Positions 15,798 through 23,555 of a stretch of 32,430 nucleotides of DNA are shown here, one piece after another. This DNA is from an uncultured bacterium (GTDB lineage Bacteria > Verrucomicrobiota > Kiritimatiellia > RFP12 > UBA1067). A program made the translations under genes and the position numbers. Below the pieces are notes generated by a model that was not told where the DNA came from, searched no databases, and saw only the letters and a program-made list of their open reading frames with translations. Location: NCBI GenBank assembly GCA_902769585.1, contig CACXPT010000012.1, positions 1 through 32,430 of the forward strand. The letters run 5' to 3'. Positions within the stretch are counted from its first letter, which is position 1, and each line of letters opens with the position of its first letter.

Positions 15798-17680
15798 CTC
15801 TCGAACCTCATTGTCCTCATTTTTTTCTTCAATCCCAATCCGAGTATCGTGCGTCCGGCGGCGATGTACACGTCCGCCAGCCCCATGACGTATGCGCTAT
15901 CCTTCCAGCCCGTAAGCTTTACCGCCTCCTCGGCGAGCGAGATCGCCTTGTCCGCGTCACGTGCCTTGTTGGAGTTAGACGCCAGCAATCTGGCCGCGCG
16001 CAACTTGATTGCGGGATCCTCCGGATGCCGCTTCATCAGCACCTCCAGCTGGCGGGTGGCCACATCCTCAAGCCCGGATGCCGCGCACGTCTCCACCATC
16101 TCGTACCGATGCTCGTCCGTGAGCGGATCCATCGTCACCGCCTTTGTGAACACGCGCGCCGCCACTGCCCAGTGTCCCGCCTTCTTGAGGCATACGCCGA
16201 AGTTGTGGACCGCCGCCACGTCCTTGGGACGTATCAGCAGCCGGTTCTCGTAGCAGCGCAACGCGCCGTTCACGTTTCCAAGGCGCAGGAAGCGCCGCGC
16301 CTCCAAGTCTAGCGAATCGGCAAGGTTGCCGAGCAGCGGGTCTCTCGGATTTATCTTCGCCGCGACAGCCCAGCGGTCTATCGCGTTCGTCGACGCCCCG
16401 CTGTCGGCCGCTTCAAAGCCAAGCAGCACCTCTCGCCGCGCACCCTGGGCGGCAAGGAACTGATTAGTCATTGTGGACCATACGGCCTGCGCCGCCGTCC
16501 CGCGCATGAACCAGCCTGTCGGCGGGAAGTAGTACGGAGTAAGCACGGACGCGCGCACCTCGGCAAGATGGTTTGTCGGAGCCTGCGAGAAGGCGAGCTG
16601 CGGCGCCTCCCAAGTGGCGGCGGAATGCGTCAGCGCGGGAATGTCAAGCAGTCCCGGCTCGATCTCGTTGTCTGTTCCCATGTAGCAGGCGAACAACTCC
16701 GCAGGGATGTAGATGTCCGTCGCCACGAAGGCGGCAAACGCTTCTGGTCTGGAAAAGAGGTCGAGCAGCTCGTCTGCCAAGACGTTCCCGCCAGACGTGA
16801 TCACGTAATCCTTACGCCCAACGCACCACATCCTGTAATGCGTGAACGCGGCGCGGAAATCCGCAAGGATCGCCTTGAGTCGCGCGCGAGAAAGAAGTCT
16901 GCCGTCGATGCGCAAGGCCGCGACGCCGCCATTGGCAAGTCCTGCCGCAAGCTTCTTCCAGCCTTCCGCGTCCGGCATGTCGGACCCCACCATCCAGTCC
17001 GGCAACGGCGCGACGAAGACGATGTCGGCCGGTGTCTTGTTGTCGGCCAACGGCAGTACCTTTACCCCGGCCTCTGCAAACACGTTTGTGCAGAACGCCG
17101 CCTCCGCGCCGGCCACGCGCACCGTCCGCGCCGTCGGCATCTCCGCAAGCGCGATCAGCGGCGGCAGTCGCCGCGTCGCCCTGAAGCGGAAGCCGGTATC
17201 GACTGGCCGTCCGTCGAGCGTCGTCACGCCGCCTGGATAGTCCTCGTCCTCATATCTGGCCACCACCCGCCCATTCATCTTCCATGCAGCGACAGGGCTA
17301 CCCTTCGCGAACCCAGTGTCGCGCGTCGCGAGGTGGACTAGCGCGTTGCGTCCCGTGTCGCCCAGAGGAGGCAGGAACGCCGTGGCGAACGTGAGCGCAG
17401 CATAGGTGGAACTGCGCCTTCCGGCATTCTGCTGAAGATAGAGCCATGCATGGTCAAGATGCGGTCCCGCCCACAGCCACGCCACGAAATACGCGACCAC
17501 GCACGCGCACGGAACGCCCAGGCACAGCATGCGGCGACGCAACGAAACGCCCTTTCGCACGCCAAGCCAGACGAGCCATCCGAAAAGCGCCAAAACGACG
17601 ACAAGCACCACGAACGACGCCACCAGCGCCGCCCATGCCAGGGCCGTAGGGCCCGCGTAATCGAAGACATGCCAATTCAC
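15794..17680 (-). CDS. Membrane protein with spermidine-synthase-like region and TPR repeats
   Basis: 628 aa from GTG 17680. Two membrane segments lie near the N-terminus (LAWAALVASFVVLVVVLALF and VPCACVVAYFVAWLWAG). A middle part (PADIVFVAPLPDW ... GVAALRIDGRLLSRARLKAI ... YRMWCVGRKDYVITSGG) recalls the C-terminal half of spermidine-synthase-like membrane proteins, without the SAM-binding motifs I would expect of an active enzyme. TPR-like repeats follow (ALRCYENRLLIRPKDVAAVHNFGVCL, AARVFTKAVTMDP, KAISLAEEAVKL). Start choice: TAGAAT ends 9 nt before GTG 17680; a GTG at 17689 touches the -10 box. First gene of the operon with lipoprotein, kinase and sigma factor; ATGA overlap with the next gene. 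A scaffold or sensor role is inferred. Confidence 0.7.
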   Translation of the reverse strand: MNWHVFDYAGPTALAWAALVASFVVLVVVLALFGWLVWLGVRKGVSLRRRMLCLGVPCACVVAYFVAWLWAGPHLDHAWLYLQQNAGRRSSTYAALTFATAFLPPLGDTGRNALVHLATRDTGFAKGSPVAAWKMNGRVVARYEDEDYPGGVTTLDGRPVDTGFRFRATRRLPPLIALAEMPTARTVRVAGAEAAFCTNVFAEAGVKVLPLADNKTPADIVFVAPLPDWMVGSDMPDAEGWKKLAAGLANGGVAALRIDGRLLSRARLKAILADFRAAFTHYRMWCVGRKDYVITSGGNVLADELLDLFSRPEAFAAFVATDIYIPAELFACYMGTDNEIEPGLLDIPALTHSAATWEAPQLAFSQAPTNHLAEVRASVLTPYYFPPTGWFMRGTAAQAVWSTMTNQFLAAQGARREVLLGFEAADSGASTNAIDRWAVAAKINPRDPLLGNLADSLDLEARRFLRLGNVNGALRCYENRLLIRPKDVAAVHNFGVCLKKAGHWAVAARVFTKAVTMDPLTDEHRYEMVETCAASGLEDVATRQLEVLMKRHPEDPAIKLRAARLLASNSNKARDADKAISLAEEAVKLTGWKDSAYVMGLADVYIAAGRTILGLGLKKKMRTMRFER

Positions 17681-17689
17681 GACGCCCAC

Positions 17690-17718
17690 ATTCTACCACA
17701 TCCCATCCGCTCCGTAAA
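17690..17718 (-). promoter_or_regulatory. Promoter of the TPR/lipoprotein/kinase/sigma operon
   Basis: Minus strand TTTACG (17713-17718), 17-bp spacer, TGG-TAGAAT (-10 at 17690-17695). Start codon 17680 lies 9 nt after the box, giving an almost leaderless mRNA. Confidence 0.5.
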
Positions 17719-17727
17719 CGCCAACGG

Positions 17728-18849
17728 CTACCACTTGAGCGTATTCCTCGCGTAGTCCATGAAAAAGCGCCAGTCTTCGTGCGTGATGGAGTGGGGTCCT
17801 TTCTTCAGGTGCCAGCCGATCGACTTCCCGAAGAGCCGGAAAACGGGTTCCGCCTCCTTGATGAACATGCGGCTTGCTTCCGGCGGCGAAGACTTGTCCT
17901 CGGTGGCGGCGGAGACAACAAGGGCGCGCGGTGCGATACATGCGGCAAAAGCGCTCTGGTCGAACGGCGGGTCTGGGAACTTCGCCGCCTGCGCCACGAG
18001 GTCCTCCACTGGCTGTCCAAGCTTGTCGCAAGCTGCGTACTTCTTGAGCTTCTCCGAGAACCAGTACGGGTAGCGGAGGTTCGGCAGGAACTTGAGCGAC
18101 TTGGTTCCGCCGCAGTTGGCGCACACAAGCGCGAAGCGAGTGTCATGCACGCCCGTCTCTATGGAGTTCTTGCCCATGCGGCTCTGCCCGACGATCGCAA
18201 CCTTCGCCTGGGCTATCTCCGGCAGCTTCTCGAGAAGGTCGCGCACGCGCATCGAACCCCAGGTCCATGTAGGATGGGCAAGCATCTCCTTCGGACGAGC
18301 TTGCTCGGGGAAGATACGCCAAACCGAGTCTGGCGCAGCGTCGCGCTTCGACGGCGTGTAGTCAGGGTAGATGGCGCCATAGCAGAACGTGGCGAAAGCA
18401 AACCCGCGCCTGACGATCTCCTCGACCGGCGCACGGTCCTGCCTCTCTCCGCGACCGCGAATCCTGTTGCCGTACGGATAGCCATCGAAGATGCGAACGG
18501 AAGGATCGGACACTAGCGAGTGGTTGCCGCTGAAGTTGGGATACACGAAAGTCGGCACATGGCCAGTTAGCTTGGGCAGATACACAAGAACGTCGAACGC
18601 GTGCGAGCCGCACGCGTCCTTGCTGCGCACAACGTACTGGCGGCGCTCCGCCACGCCTCCAAACGCCACTCCTCTCTCCACGAGATCAAACGACAGATTC
18701 TCAGGCTTGGGCGGCAGCTGGCCATACACGTTCTCGTCGAAGAAAGCGATCACGCGCGAACGCAGGTCGCGTGTCCATTCCTCTGTCGTTGTCGCAGAGG
18801 CCAGAGCTCCAGTTGCGATGAACGACGCAAGAAGCGCGGTCCGTATCAT
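17728..18849 (-). CDS. Secreted CE15-like glucuronoyl esterase / alpha-beta hydrolase
   Basis: 373 aa with a signal peptide (MIRTALLASFIATGALASA). The motif AIVGQSRMGKNSI fits the G-x-S-R-x-G-K nucleophile elbow of carbohydrate esterase family 15 (4-O-methyl-glucuronoyl methylesterases cutting lignin-glucuronoxylan esters), with Ser as nucleophile. KGPHSITHEDWRFFMDYA near the C-terminus carries the likely catalytic His. FCYGAIYPDYTP and WTWGSMRVRDLLEKL also match that family's layout. The substrate is inferred. Start ATG 18849 has AAGGGAA upstream. The gene follows the TPR membrane protein gene by 24 bp, so it may be read with pcnB and that gene, though its function is unrelated. Confidence 0.78.
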   Translation of the reverse strand: MIRTALLASFIATGALASATTTEEWTRDLRSRVIAFFDENVYGQLPPKPENLSFDLVERGVAFGGVAERRQYVVRSKDACGSHAFDVLVYLPKLTGHVPTFVYPNFSGNHSLVSDPSVRIFDGYPYGNRIRGRGERQDRAPVEEIVRRGFAFATFCYGAIYPDYTPSKRDAAPDSVWRIFPEQARPKEMLAHPTWTWGSMRVRDLLEKLPEIAQAKVAIVGQSRMGKNSIETGVHDTRFALVCANCGGTKSLKFLPNLRYPYWFSEKLKKYAACDKLGQPVEDLVAQAAKFPDPPFDQSAFAACIAPRALVVSAATEDKSSPPEASRMFIKEAEPVFRLFGKSIGWHLKKGPHSITHEDWRFFMDYARNTLKW

Positions 18850-18873
18850 CGCTTGGATTCCCTTGGATTCTGA

Positions 18874-19878
18874 TTACTTGGCAGGCTTAGCGTCTGCCTT
18901 GGGAGCAGGCTTCGCAGCGGCAGGCGCTGCAGGCTTAGCGTCGGCCTTCGGAGCCGCAGGAGCGGCAGGTTTCGCGTCGGCCTTGGGCGCAGGCTTTGGA
19001 GCCGCTGTCACGGCCGGCTTAGTGGCAGGCTGCTTGGCCTCGACCTTCGGAGCGGCCTTGGGAGCTTCAGGCACGGTAGGCTTTGCTTCAGGCTTCGCGT
19101 CGGCCTTCTTCTCCTTCTCGAGCTGGGCGGCCGCGCTGTTCGCGACGTCGAGCAGCGAGGCGCGGGCACGCGGCTTGTAGCGCTTGACAGCGTCTTCCAC
19201 GCGCTTGATGTGCGACTTCTCCGCCTCGTCCTTAGCGTTCTCGGTCAGCGCCGCGAAATCGGCGGTGGCGCCATCCTTGTCGCCGGAGAGCGCCTTGCAG
19301 CGCGCGGCGCCAAGCTTGGCATCGAGAAGCAGGTAGGATTTCTCATGGGTTGCGACGTAGTCGGCGAACGCTTCTGACGCCGCCTTGTACTTCGCCTTGC
19401 GCCCGTCCTCGCTCTCGTCCTGGGAGGCGATGCCCTCGAGCGCCTGTGCGCGCCCGACCGCGGCAATGTCCGCCATGTCCTGGTTCTTGCTGGCGTCCTT
19501 GACGAGTTCGTCGTAGACCTGGAGGGCATCCTCGTAGCGTTCGGCGTCGAAGTAGCTCTTGGCGAGAACTATCTTCATCTTCGGGCCGGCCTTCGTCGAA
19601 CCGTAGGTGGCCACAGCCTCCTCCTGCTCGTCCACCAGCCCGCCGCCGGGGGCGTTCGGCGAGGCCATCTTGACCAGGGCGGCGCTCGCCGCCGCGTCGC
19701 GGCCCTTCATCCAGTTGCGCGTGCCGTAGAACGCCGCTACAGCAAGTCCTGCGACCGCGACCATGATGGCCGTGGAACGGCCCTCCTTGACCCACCAGTC
19801 CCAGAGGGGGATGAGCTCTGGCGCCTTCTTCACGAAAGCAGGCAGTTCGGGTTCTAGGTTCTTCTCATTTTCGCTCAT
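18874..19878 (-). CDS. TPR membrane protein with Ala/Lys/Pro-rich tail (YfgM-like layout)
   Basis: 334 aa from ATG 19878, preceded by AAGGTG; a longer upstream frame only shadows pcnB. The N-terminal part is cytoplasmic (about 1-38), then one membrane span (STAIMVAVAGLAVAAFYG), then TPR-like helices (KIVLAKSYFDAERYEDALQVYDELVKDA, LLDAKLGAARCKALSGDKDGA). From about residue 225 the tail is low-complexity Ala/Lys/Pro (KADAKPAAPAAPK), rich in direct repeats. The layout (short inside part, one span, TPR outside) resembles YfgM-type Sec-associated proteins, but the tail is not typical and I do not claim that function. It overlaps the end of pcnB by 14 bp. Confidence 0.75.
   Translation of the reverse strand: MSENEKNLEPELPAFVKKAPELIPLWDWWVKEGRSTAIMVAVAGLAVAAFYGTRNWMKGRDAAASAALVKMASPNAPGGGLVDEQEEAVATYGSTKAGPKMKIVLAKSYFDAERYEDALQVYDELVKDASKNQDMADIAAVGRAQALEGIASQDESEDGRKAKYKAASEAFADYVATHEKSYLLLDAKLGAARCKALSGDKDGATADFAALTENAKDEAEKSHIKRVEDAVKRYKPRARASLLDVANSAAAQLEKEKKADAKPEAKPTVPEAPKAAPKVEAKQPATKPAVTAAPKPAPKADAKPAAPAAPKADAKPAAPAAAKPAPKADAKPAK
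18877..19110. repeat. Low-complexity coding repeat (KADAKPAAPAAPK)
   Basis: Imperfect direct repeats of AGGCTTAGCGTCGGCCTT-like units encode the Ala/Lys/Pro tail of the TPR membrane protein. Such tails are often length-variable between strains. Confidence 0.7.
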
Positions 19879-21121
19879 GGCATTCACCTTGTTCGTTTTC
19901 GTTGCCGCCGTCGGCGGTTTTTTCGTCTTTGAAAAGCTTTCTGGACATCGCGTCCCACTCGTCGATGATCGCCTCGCTACGGCCCTCCGCGCGAACGACG
20001 ATGCGGTTGAAGTCGAGCGCGTCTGGGAAGTCTCGGTTGTATATGAACCTCGTCCTGTGCGCATTTGGCCGCGCCGAGAACCGCTTGACGGAATCTATCA
20101 GCAGCACAGCCAGGAAATACGTGGATCTTGGCACCTTCAGCATGCGAGACAGCTCGCCGACGATCTCTCTTGATCGGCCGGGGTTGGCCCGCGCCATGGC
20201 CGCGTATAGCGTCGCGGCGCGAAGTCCGTTGGCCACCTCGATCCCGCGTTCGTGCATCGCGTTCTCATATCGGTCGAGAACCGACAGGTACTTCCACGTA
20301 GAAGACTTCTCCCCGCCGTCCGAAGCGATGAACGCGGCCAGATCCGGCAGGAGATCCCCCAGCAACCCGAAGCGGTACATCATTCGGAACGCGGCCTCGG
20401 ACTTTCCGTACGGGAACAGGCGGAACACCTCTTCGCAAAGGCGCGGCACGGCCGCCGTCATGATGCAGGAATGGAGCTTGCGGATCGCCCGTTCGGTCGT
20501 CCGCTCTATCGCGAAGTCGAGCCTGGACGCGAACTTGATAGCCCGCATCATGCGGACCGGATCCTCGCGGAATCGTATCATCGGATCGCCGATGGAGCGG
20601 ATAAGCCGCTTCTTGAGGTCCTTGAGGCCGCCCACCCAGTCGATCACCGCGAACGTCTTGATGTCGTAGAAGAGACCGTTCACCGTGAAGTCGCGCCGAT
20701 AGGCGTCCGTCTCCGGCGTGCCGAACGTGTTGTCCTCGAATGGCCCCTCCGCCGCATGCTCGATGATCTCGCCGACCGTCTGCGACTCGCGCCTGAAGGT
20801 CGCCGTCTCGATCACCTTTTCCCCGAAGCGCACATGCGCCAGGCGGAACCTGCGGCCGATCAGGAAGCAGTTGCGGAACGCGCGCTTCACCTCGTTCGGC
20901 TTGGCGCTGGTGCCAACGTCGAAGTCCTTCGGTTGCCGCCCCAGGAGCAGGTCGCGGACGCCGCCGCCGACCAGGTACGCCTCGTATCCGAGGCTGGAGA
21001 GACGGTACAGCACGCGCAGGGCGTCCGGATCGATGTTCTTGCGGGAAATGCAGTGGTCCGGCCGCGCGCAGACCACGGGGCCGAGTGCCTTTCTCACTTT
21101 TCTGCCAAAGATGCCGAACAT
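19865..21121 (-). CDS. pcnB: Poly(A) polymerase I-like nucleotidyltransferase
   Basis: 418 aa. The N-terminal nucleotidyltransferase head has YLVGGGVRDLLLG (about 49-61) and PKDFDVGT with the metal-binding Asp pair (D66/D68), followed by FRNCFLIGRRFRLAHVRFG, the stretch typical of bacterial PcnB rather than CCA-adding enzymes. RRDFTVNGLFYD, RSIGDPMIRFREDPVRMMRAIKFA and the RNA-binding-domain-like helices follow. It would add 3' A tails to RNAs to promote decay. The split from CCA-adding enzymes is hard by sequence, so tRNA CCA addition is not excluded. ATG 21121 lies 11 nt after CATAAT, so the leader is very short. First gene of a likely operon with the TPR membrane protein and CE15-like esterase. 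Confidence 0.85.
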   Translation of the reverse strand: MFGIFGRKVRKALGPVVCARPDHCISRKNIDPDALRVLYRLSSLGYEAYLVGGGVRDLLLGRQPKDFDVGTSAKPNEVKRAFRNCFLIGRRFRLAHVRFGEKVIETATFRRESQTVGEIIEHAAEGPFEDNTFGTPETDAYRRDFTVNGLFYDIKTFAVIDWVGGLKDLKKRLIRSIGDPMIRFREDPVRMMRAIKFASRLDFAIERTTERAIRKLHSCIMTAAVPRLCEEVFRLFPYGKSEAAFRMMYRFGLLGDLLPDLAAFIASDGGEKSSTWKYLSVLDRYENAMHERGIEVANGLRAATLYAAMARANPGRSREIVGELSRMLKVPRSTYFLAVLLIDSVKRFSARPNAHRTRFIYNRDFPDALDFNRIVVRAEGRSEAIIDEWDAMSRKLFKDEKTADGGNENEQGECHERK

Positions 21122-21132
21122 GAATTCGTGAT

Positions 21133-21161
21133 ATTATGCCAAAAACGCCCTGAGGAATCAA
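21133..21161 (-). promoter_or_regulatory. pcnB promoter
   Basis: Minus strand TTGATT (21156-21161), 17-bp spacer, TGG-CATAAT (21133-21138). The -10 box ends 11 nt before ATG 21121. It is back-to-back with the glycosyltransferase promoter in an 83-bp divergent gap. Confidence 0.6.
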
Positions 21162-21187
21162 GTGCGCTCCCGCGCTTGGCCGATTTT

Positions 21188-21196
21188 TGGTATAAT
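21188..21196 (+). promoter_or_regulatory. Extended -10 box of the glycosyltransferase gene
   Basis: TGGTATAAT with the perfect TATAAT at 21191-21196, 8 nt before ATG 21205. No clear -35 at 16-18 bp. No room for a Shine-Dalgarno site, so a leaderless mRNA is predicted. Confidence 0.6.
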
Positions 21197-21204
21197 TCTC
21201 CGCG

Positions 21205-22218
21205 ATGAGGCTTTCAATCGTAATACCTGTCCTGAACTCCGAGCGTACGCTTGGCGAATGCCTGGAGGCGATCGCCGCCCAGACGCTTCCGCGCGGCGAA
21301 TACGAGATCGTTCTGGCCGATGCGGGCTCCGCCGACCGCACGCTGGAGATCGCTCGCGCCGCAGGCGTCGACCGGATCGTGCCCAACCCGCTCAAGACAG
21401 GCGAGGCCGGAAAGACGGCAGGCATCAAGGCCGCCACGGGCGACATCATCGCGCTCGTGGACAGCGACAACATCCTGCCGTCTCCCGACTGGCTCGAGCG
21501 CATGCTGGCCCCATTCTCCGACCCGGAAGTCCTCGCCACCGAACCCATCGCCTACACATCCCGCCCCAAAGACCCCGCTCTGACGCGCTATTTCGCCCTT
21601 CTTGGCATGAACGACCCCATCTGCCTCTTCACGCGCAACTACGACCGCACCTGCGCCATCACCGGCAAGTGGACCGGCCTGGACATCGCGACGGAAGACA
21701 AGGGCGACTGGCTGAAGCTGCGCCTCGCCGCCGACGCCCTACCCACCATCGGAGCAAACGGATTCGTCTTCAGGCGCACCCTTCTCGACGGAGCGAACTG
21801 GGATCCCTACCTTTTCGACATCGACATCCTCTACGAGCGCATCCGCCGCGACGGCACCGCCGTGGTGGCAAAGGTAAAGACCGGCATAGTCCACCTCTAC
21901 TGCTCAAGGCTACGAGATTTCGCTCGCAAGCAGCGCCGCCGCATCCGGGACTTCCTGTTCTTCGCGCAGGAAAAGCAGCGCACCTACCCGTGGGACAAAC
22001 AACGCAAGACGGGCATAATCATATTCTGCCTTGCGACGGTGACGCTCATCCCCCTTCTCGTGCAGTCGATCGTCGGCTTCTGCCGCCGTCCGGACCGCGC
22101 ATGGTTCTACCATGTGCCAGTCTGCTGGATCACGCTCTGGATATACGGGTGGGGCACCGTCTCCAAGATGCTCGGCCGCCGCCAGGCTCCGGTTGATCGG
22201 AGCCAGTGGCAGAGGTAG
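21205..22218 (+). CDS. Family 2 glycosyltransferase, membrane-associated
   Basis: 337 aa. The GT-A fold start is classic: MRLSIVIPVLNSERTLGECLEAI, EIVLADAGSADRT, then IIALVDSDN with the metal/sugar-nucleotide D-x-D at about 86-88. After the catalytic domain come a basic stretch (ARKQRRRIRDFLFF) and two C-terminal membrane segments (IIIFCLATVTLIPLLVQSIV and WFYHVPVCWITLWIYGWG). It probably transfers a sugar to a lipid-linked or cell-surface acceptor at the inner face of the membrane. Donor and acceptor are unknown. It is monocistronic, with the stop 7 bp from the stop of the converging M14 gene. Confidence 0.85.
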   Translation: MRLSIVIPVLNSERTLGECLEAIAAQTLPRGEYEIVLADAGSADRTLEIARAAGVDRIVPNPLKTGEAGKTAGIKAATGDIIALVDSDNILPSPDWLERMLAPFSDPEVLATEPIAYTSRPKDPALTRYFALLGMNDPICLFTRNYDRTCAITGKWTGLDIATEDKGDWLKLRLAADALPTIGANGFVFRRTLLDGANWDPYLFDIDILYERIRRDGTAVVAKVKTGIVHLYCSRLRDFARKQRRRIRDFLFFAQEKQRTYPWDKQRKTGIIIFCLATVTLIPLLVQSIVGFCRRPDRAWFYHVPVCWITLWIYGWGTVSKMLGRRQAPVDRSQWQR

Positions 22219-22225
22219 CTCGGCA

Positions 22226-23440
22226 TTAGTCCGGGAACACCTTGTCGTCGCCGCGCACGACGAAAGGCCGCTCCAGTCCGTCCGCAAGATATTCGCGGAG
22301 CGCCACGAACACAGGCTCCATCAGCTCGTCGAAGGTGTACGTGCGCGTGGGCTTCACCCGCGGCGGCTTGATCGGCTTGTCGAACGACACGGAGCACTCG
22401 AGCGTGAGCGCGAGCGCACCCGAGGCGAGCGCCAGCACGGTGTTGAGGTTGATCGTGCCGCGCGGCGTGCGGTTCTCCCTCGGCTTGTTCGGGTTGAGCC
22501 CTTCCCTGTAGATGGCGGCGTTGACGCGGTCGGAGATCGCGTTCGCGCGCGCCACCTTCTCCGGCACGTCGATCGCGCCCGGAGTGAGGATCGTGGGCGC
22601 GTACTCGTAGGAATGGCCGTTCAGGATGGCGTCCACGCGCCAGCGCTCCGCGAGCTGCAGAAGCGCGCGGCCCTCCGCCGTGCGGATGTGGCCGGGGGCG
22701 GCGTCGTGCATGATGTTGAATCCGTCAGCGTTCGGATAGCCGCCAGGGTAGGACACCTTGTCGAGCGGGAGCGGGAACCACGACTTGCTGCCGCGCCAGC
22801 CGATCAGAGAACCGTCCTTCCACGTGCCCTGCGAAGCGGCACGGAATTCGTGCCACCCGAGGCCGTGCAGATGGTCGGGCGAGATGGCACGGCCGTCCAT
22901 GTTTGCGCAAGGCACCACGATGAAGCGGTACTTCGATATGAGACCCATGAGCTCGGGATACGACCTGCCGCGGAAGTCGGTTCCCGTCTCGAGCATCTTG
23001 ATTAGGTTCACCGCACCCGCCACGCACTCCGGCTCCGCACCGTGTATGCCCGCCACGAACAGGAACGTCTGCTTCGCCGGCGGCGGATTGCCCATGTAGT
23101 TCTTCCACGTCGTGGAGGACGACCCGGCGGACCAGTTGGTCTGCGGCGGCGCGTCGTTGAAGTCGCCGTAGAAGAGAGCGTAGACCGGATATCCGAGCGG
23201 CGTATGCGCGATCACCTCCTTGCGCGAGCACTTCTTGGCGCCTTCGCAGAGGTCCATGATCTCCTGCGGACGTACCTTCCAGAAGTCTGGGCGCGGCGCA
23301 AGGCCAGGAATCTCTATCGGCTTGAAGCGCGTGGGATGAATCTCCTTCCGCCCCGCGTCCGGCGCGCACGCGCCACCTGCCGCAAGGACCGGCACCGCCG
23401 CACCGGCCGCAAGGCCCGTCATGAATTCTCGCCTGTTCAT
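22226..23440 (-). CDS. Tat-exported M14 zinc carboxypeptidase-like protein
   Basis: 404 aa from ATG 23440, which has AAAGGAA upstream; a longer open frame to 24022 only mirrors the divergent gene. The N-terminus NRREFMTGLAAGAAVPVLA is a twin-arginine signal, with a possible lipobox at Cys25. Zinc-ligand motif H-x-x-E occurs in VAGIHGAEPE (H133, E136); NGHSYEY is a candidate third ligand, and a late Glu in ALTLECSVSFDKP fits the catalytic Glu. FIVVPCANMDG and GFNIMHDAAPG also match the M14 family. The family cleaves C-terminal residues of peptides, and some members trim peptidoglycan peptides or deacylate small substrates. Substrate not known. Confidence 0.8.
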   Translation of the reverse strand: MNRREFMTGLAAGAAVPVLAAGGACAPDAGRKEIHPTRFKPIEIPGLAPRPDFWKVRPQEIMDLCEGAKKCSRKEVIAHTPLGYPVYALFYGDFNDAPPQTNWSAGSSSTTWKNYMGNPPPAKQTFLFVAGIHGAEPECVAGAVNLIKMLETGTDFRGRSYPELMGLISKYRFIVVPCANMDGRAISPDHLHGLGWHEFRAASQGTWKDGSLIGWRGSKSWFPLPLDKVSYPGGYPNADGFNIMHDAAPGHIRTAEGRALLQLAERWRVDAILNGHSYEYAPTILTPGAIDVPEKVARANAISDRVNAAIYREGLNPNKPRENRTPRGTINLNTVLALASGALALTLECSVSFDKPIKPPRVKPTRTYTFDELMEPVFVALREYLADGLERPFVVRGDDKVFPD

Positions 23441-23497
23441 GTCATGTTCCTTTCCATAGATCGCCCGCCACCTGCTACAGGTTTTCGGCATGCGCCT

Positions 23498-23526
23498 ATT
23501 ATCGCATGTTCTTCCGAATCGTGCAA
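23498..23526 (-). promoter_or_regulatory. Promoter of the M14 gene
   Basis: Minus strand TTGCAC (23521-23526), 17-bp spacer, TGC-GATAAT (-10 at 23498-23503). This gives a leader of about 50 nt with an AAAGGAA ribosome site, unlike the leaderless promoters nearby. It overlaps the region of the divergent methylthiotransferase promoter. Confidence 0.45.
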
Positions 23527-23538
23527 GGGCGTCGATTA

Positions 23539-23547
23539 TGGTATCAT
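23539..23547 (+). promoter_or_regulatory. Extended -10 box of the methylthiotransferase gene
   Basis: TGGTATCAT with TATCAT at 23542-23547, 8 nt before GTG 23556. This spacing, shared with other genes here, supports GTG 23556 as the true start. Confidence 0.5.
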
Positions 23548-23555
23548 GTCCCCGC

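Noticed and set aside
23490..23555. Upstream ATG start for the methylthiotransferase
   Set aside because: The extra 22 residues are read from the promoter region and are not like the family's N-terminus, which begins at KIAFQTFGC.
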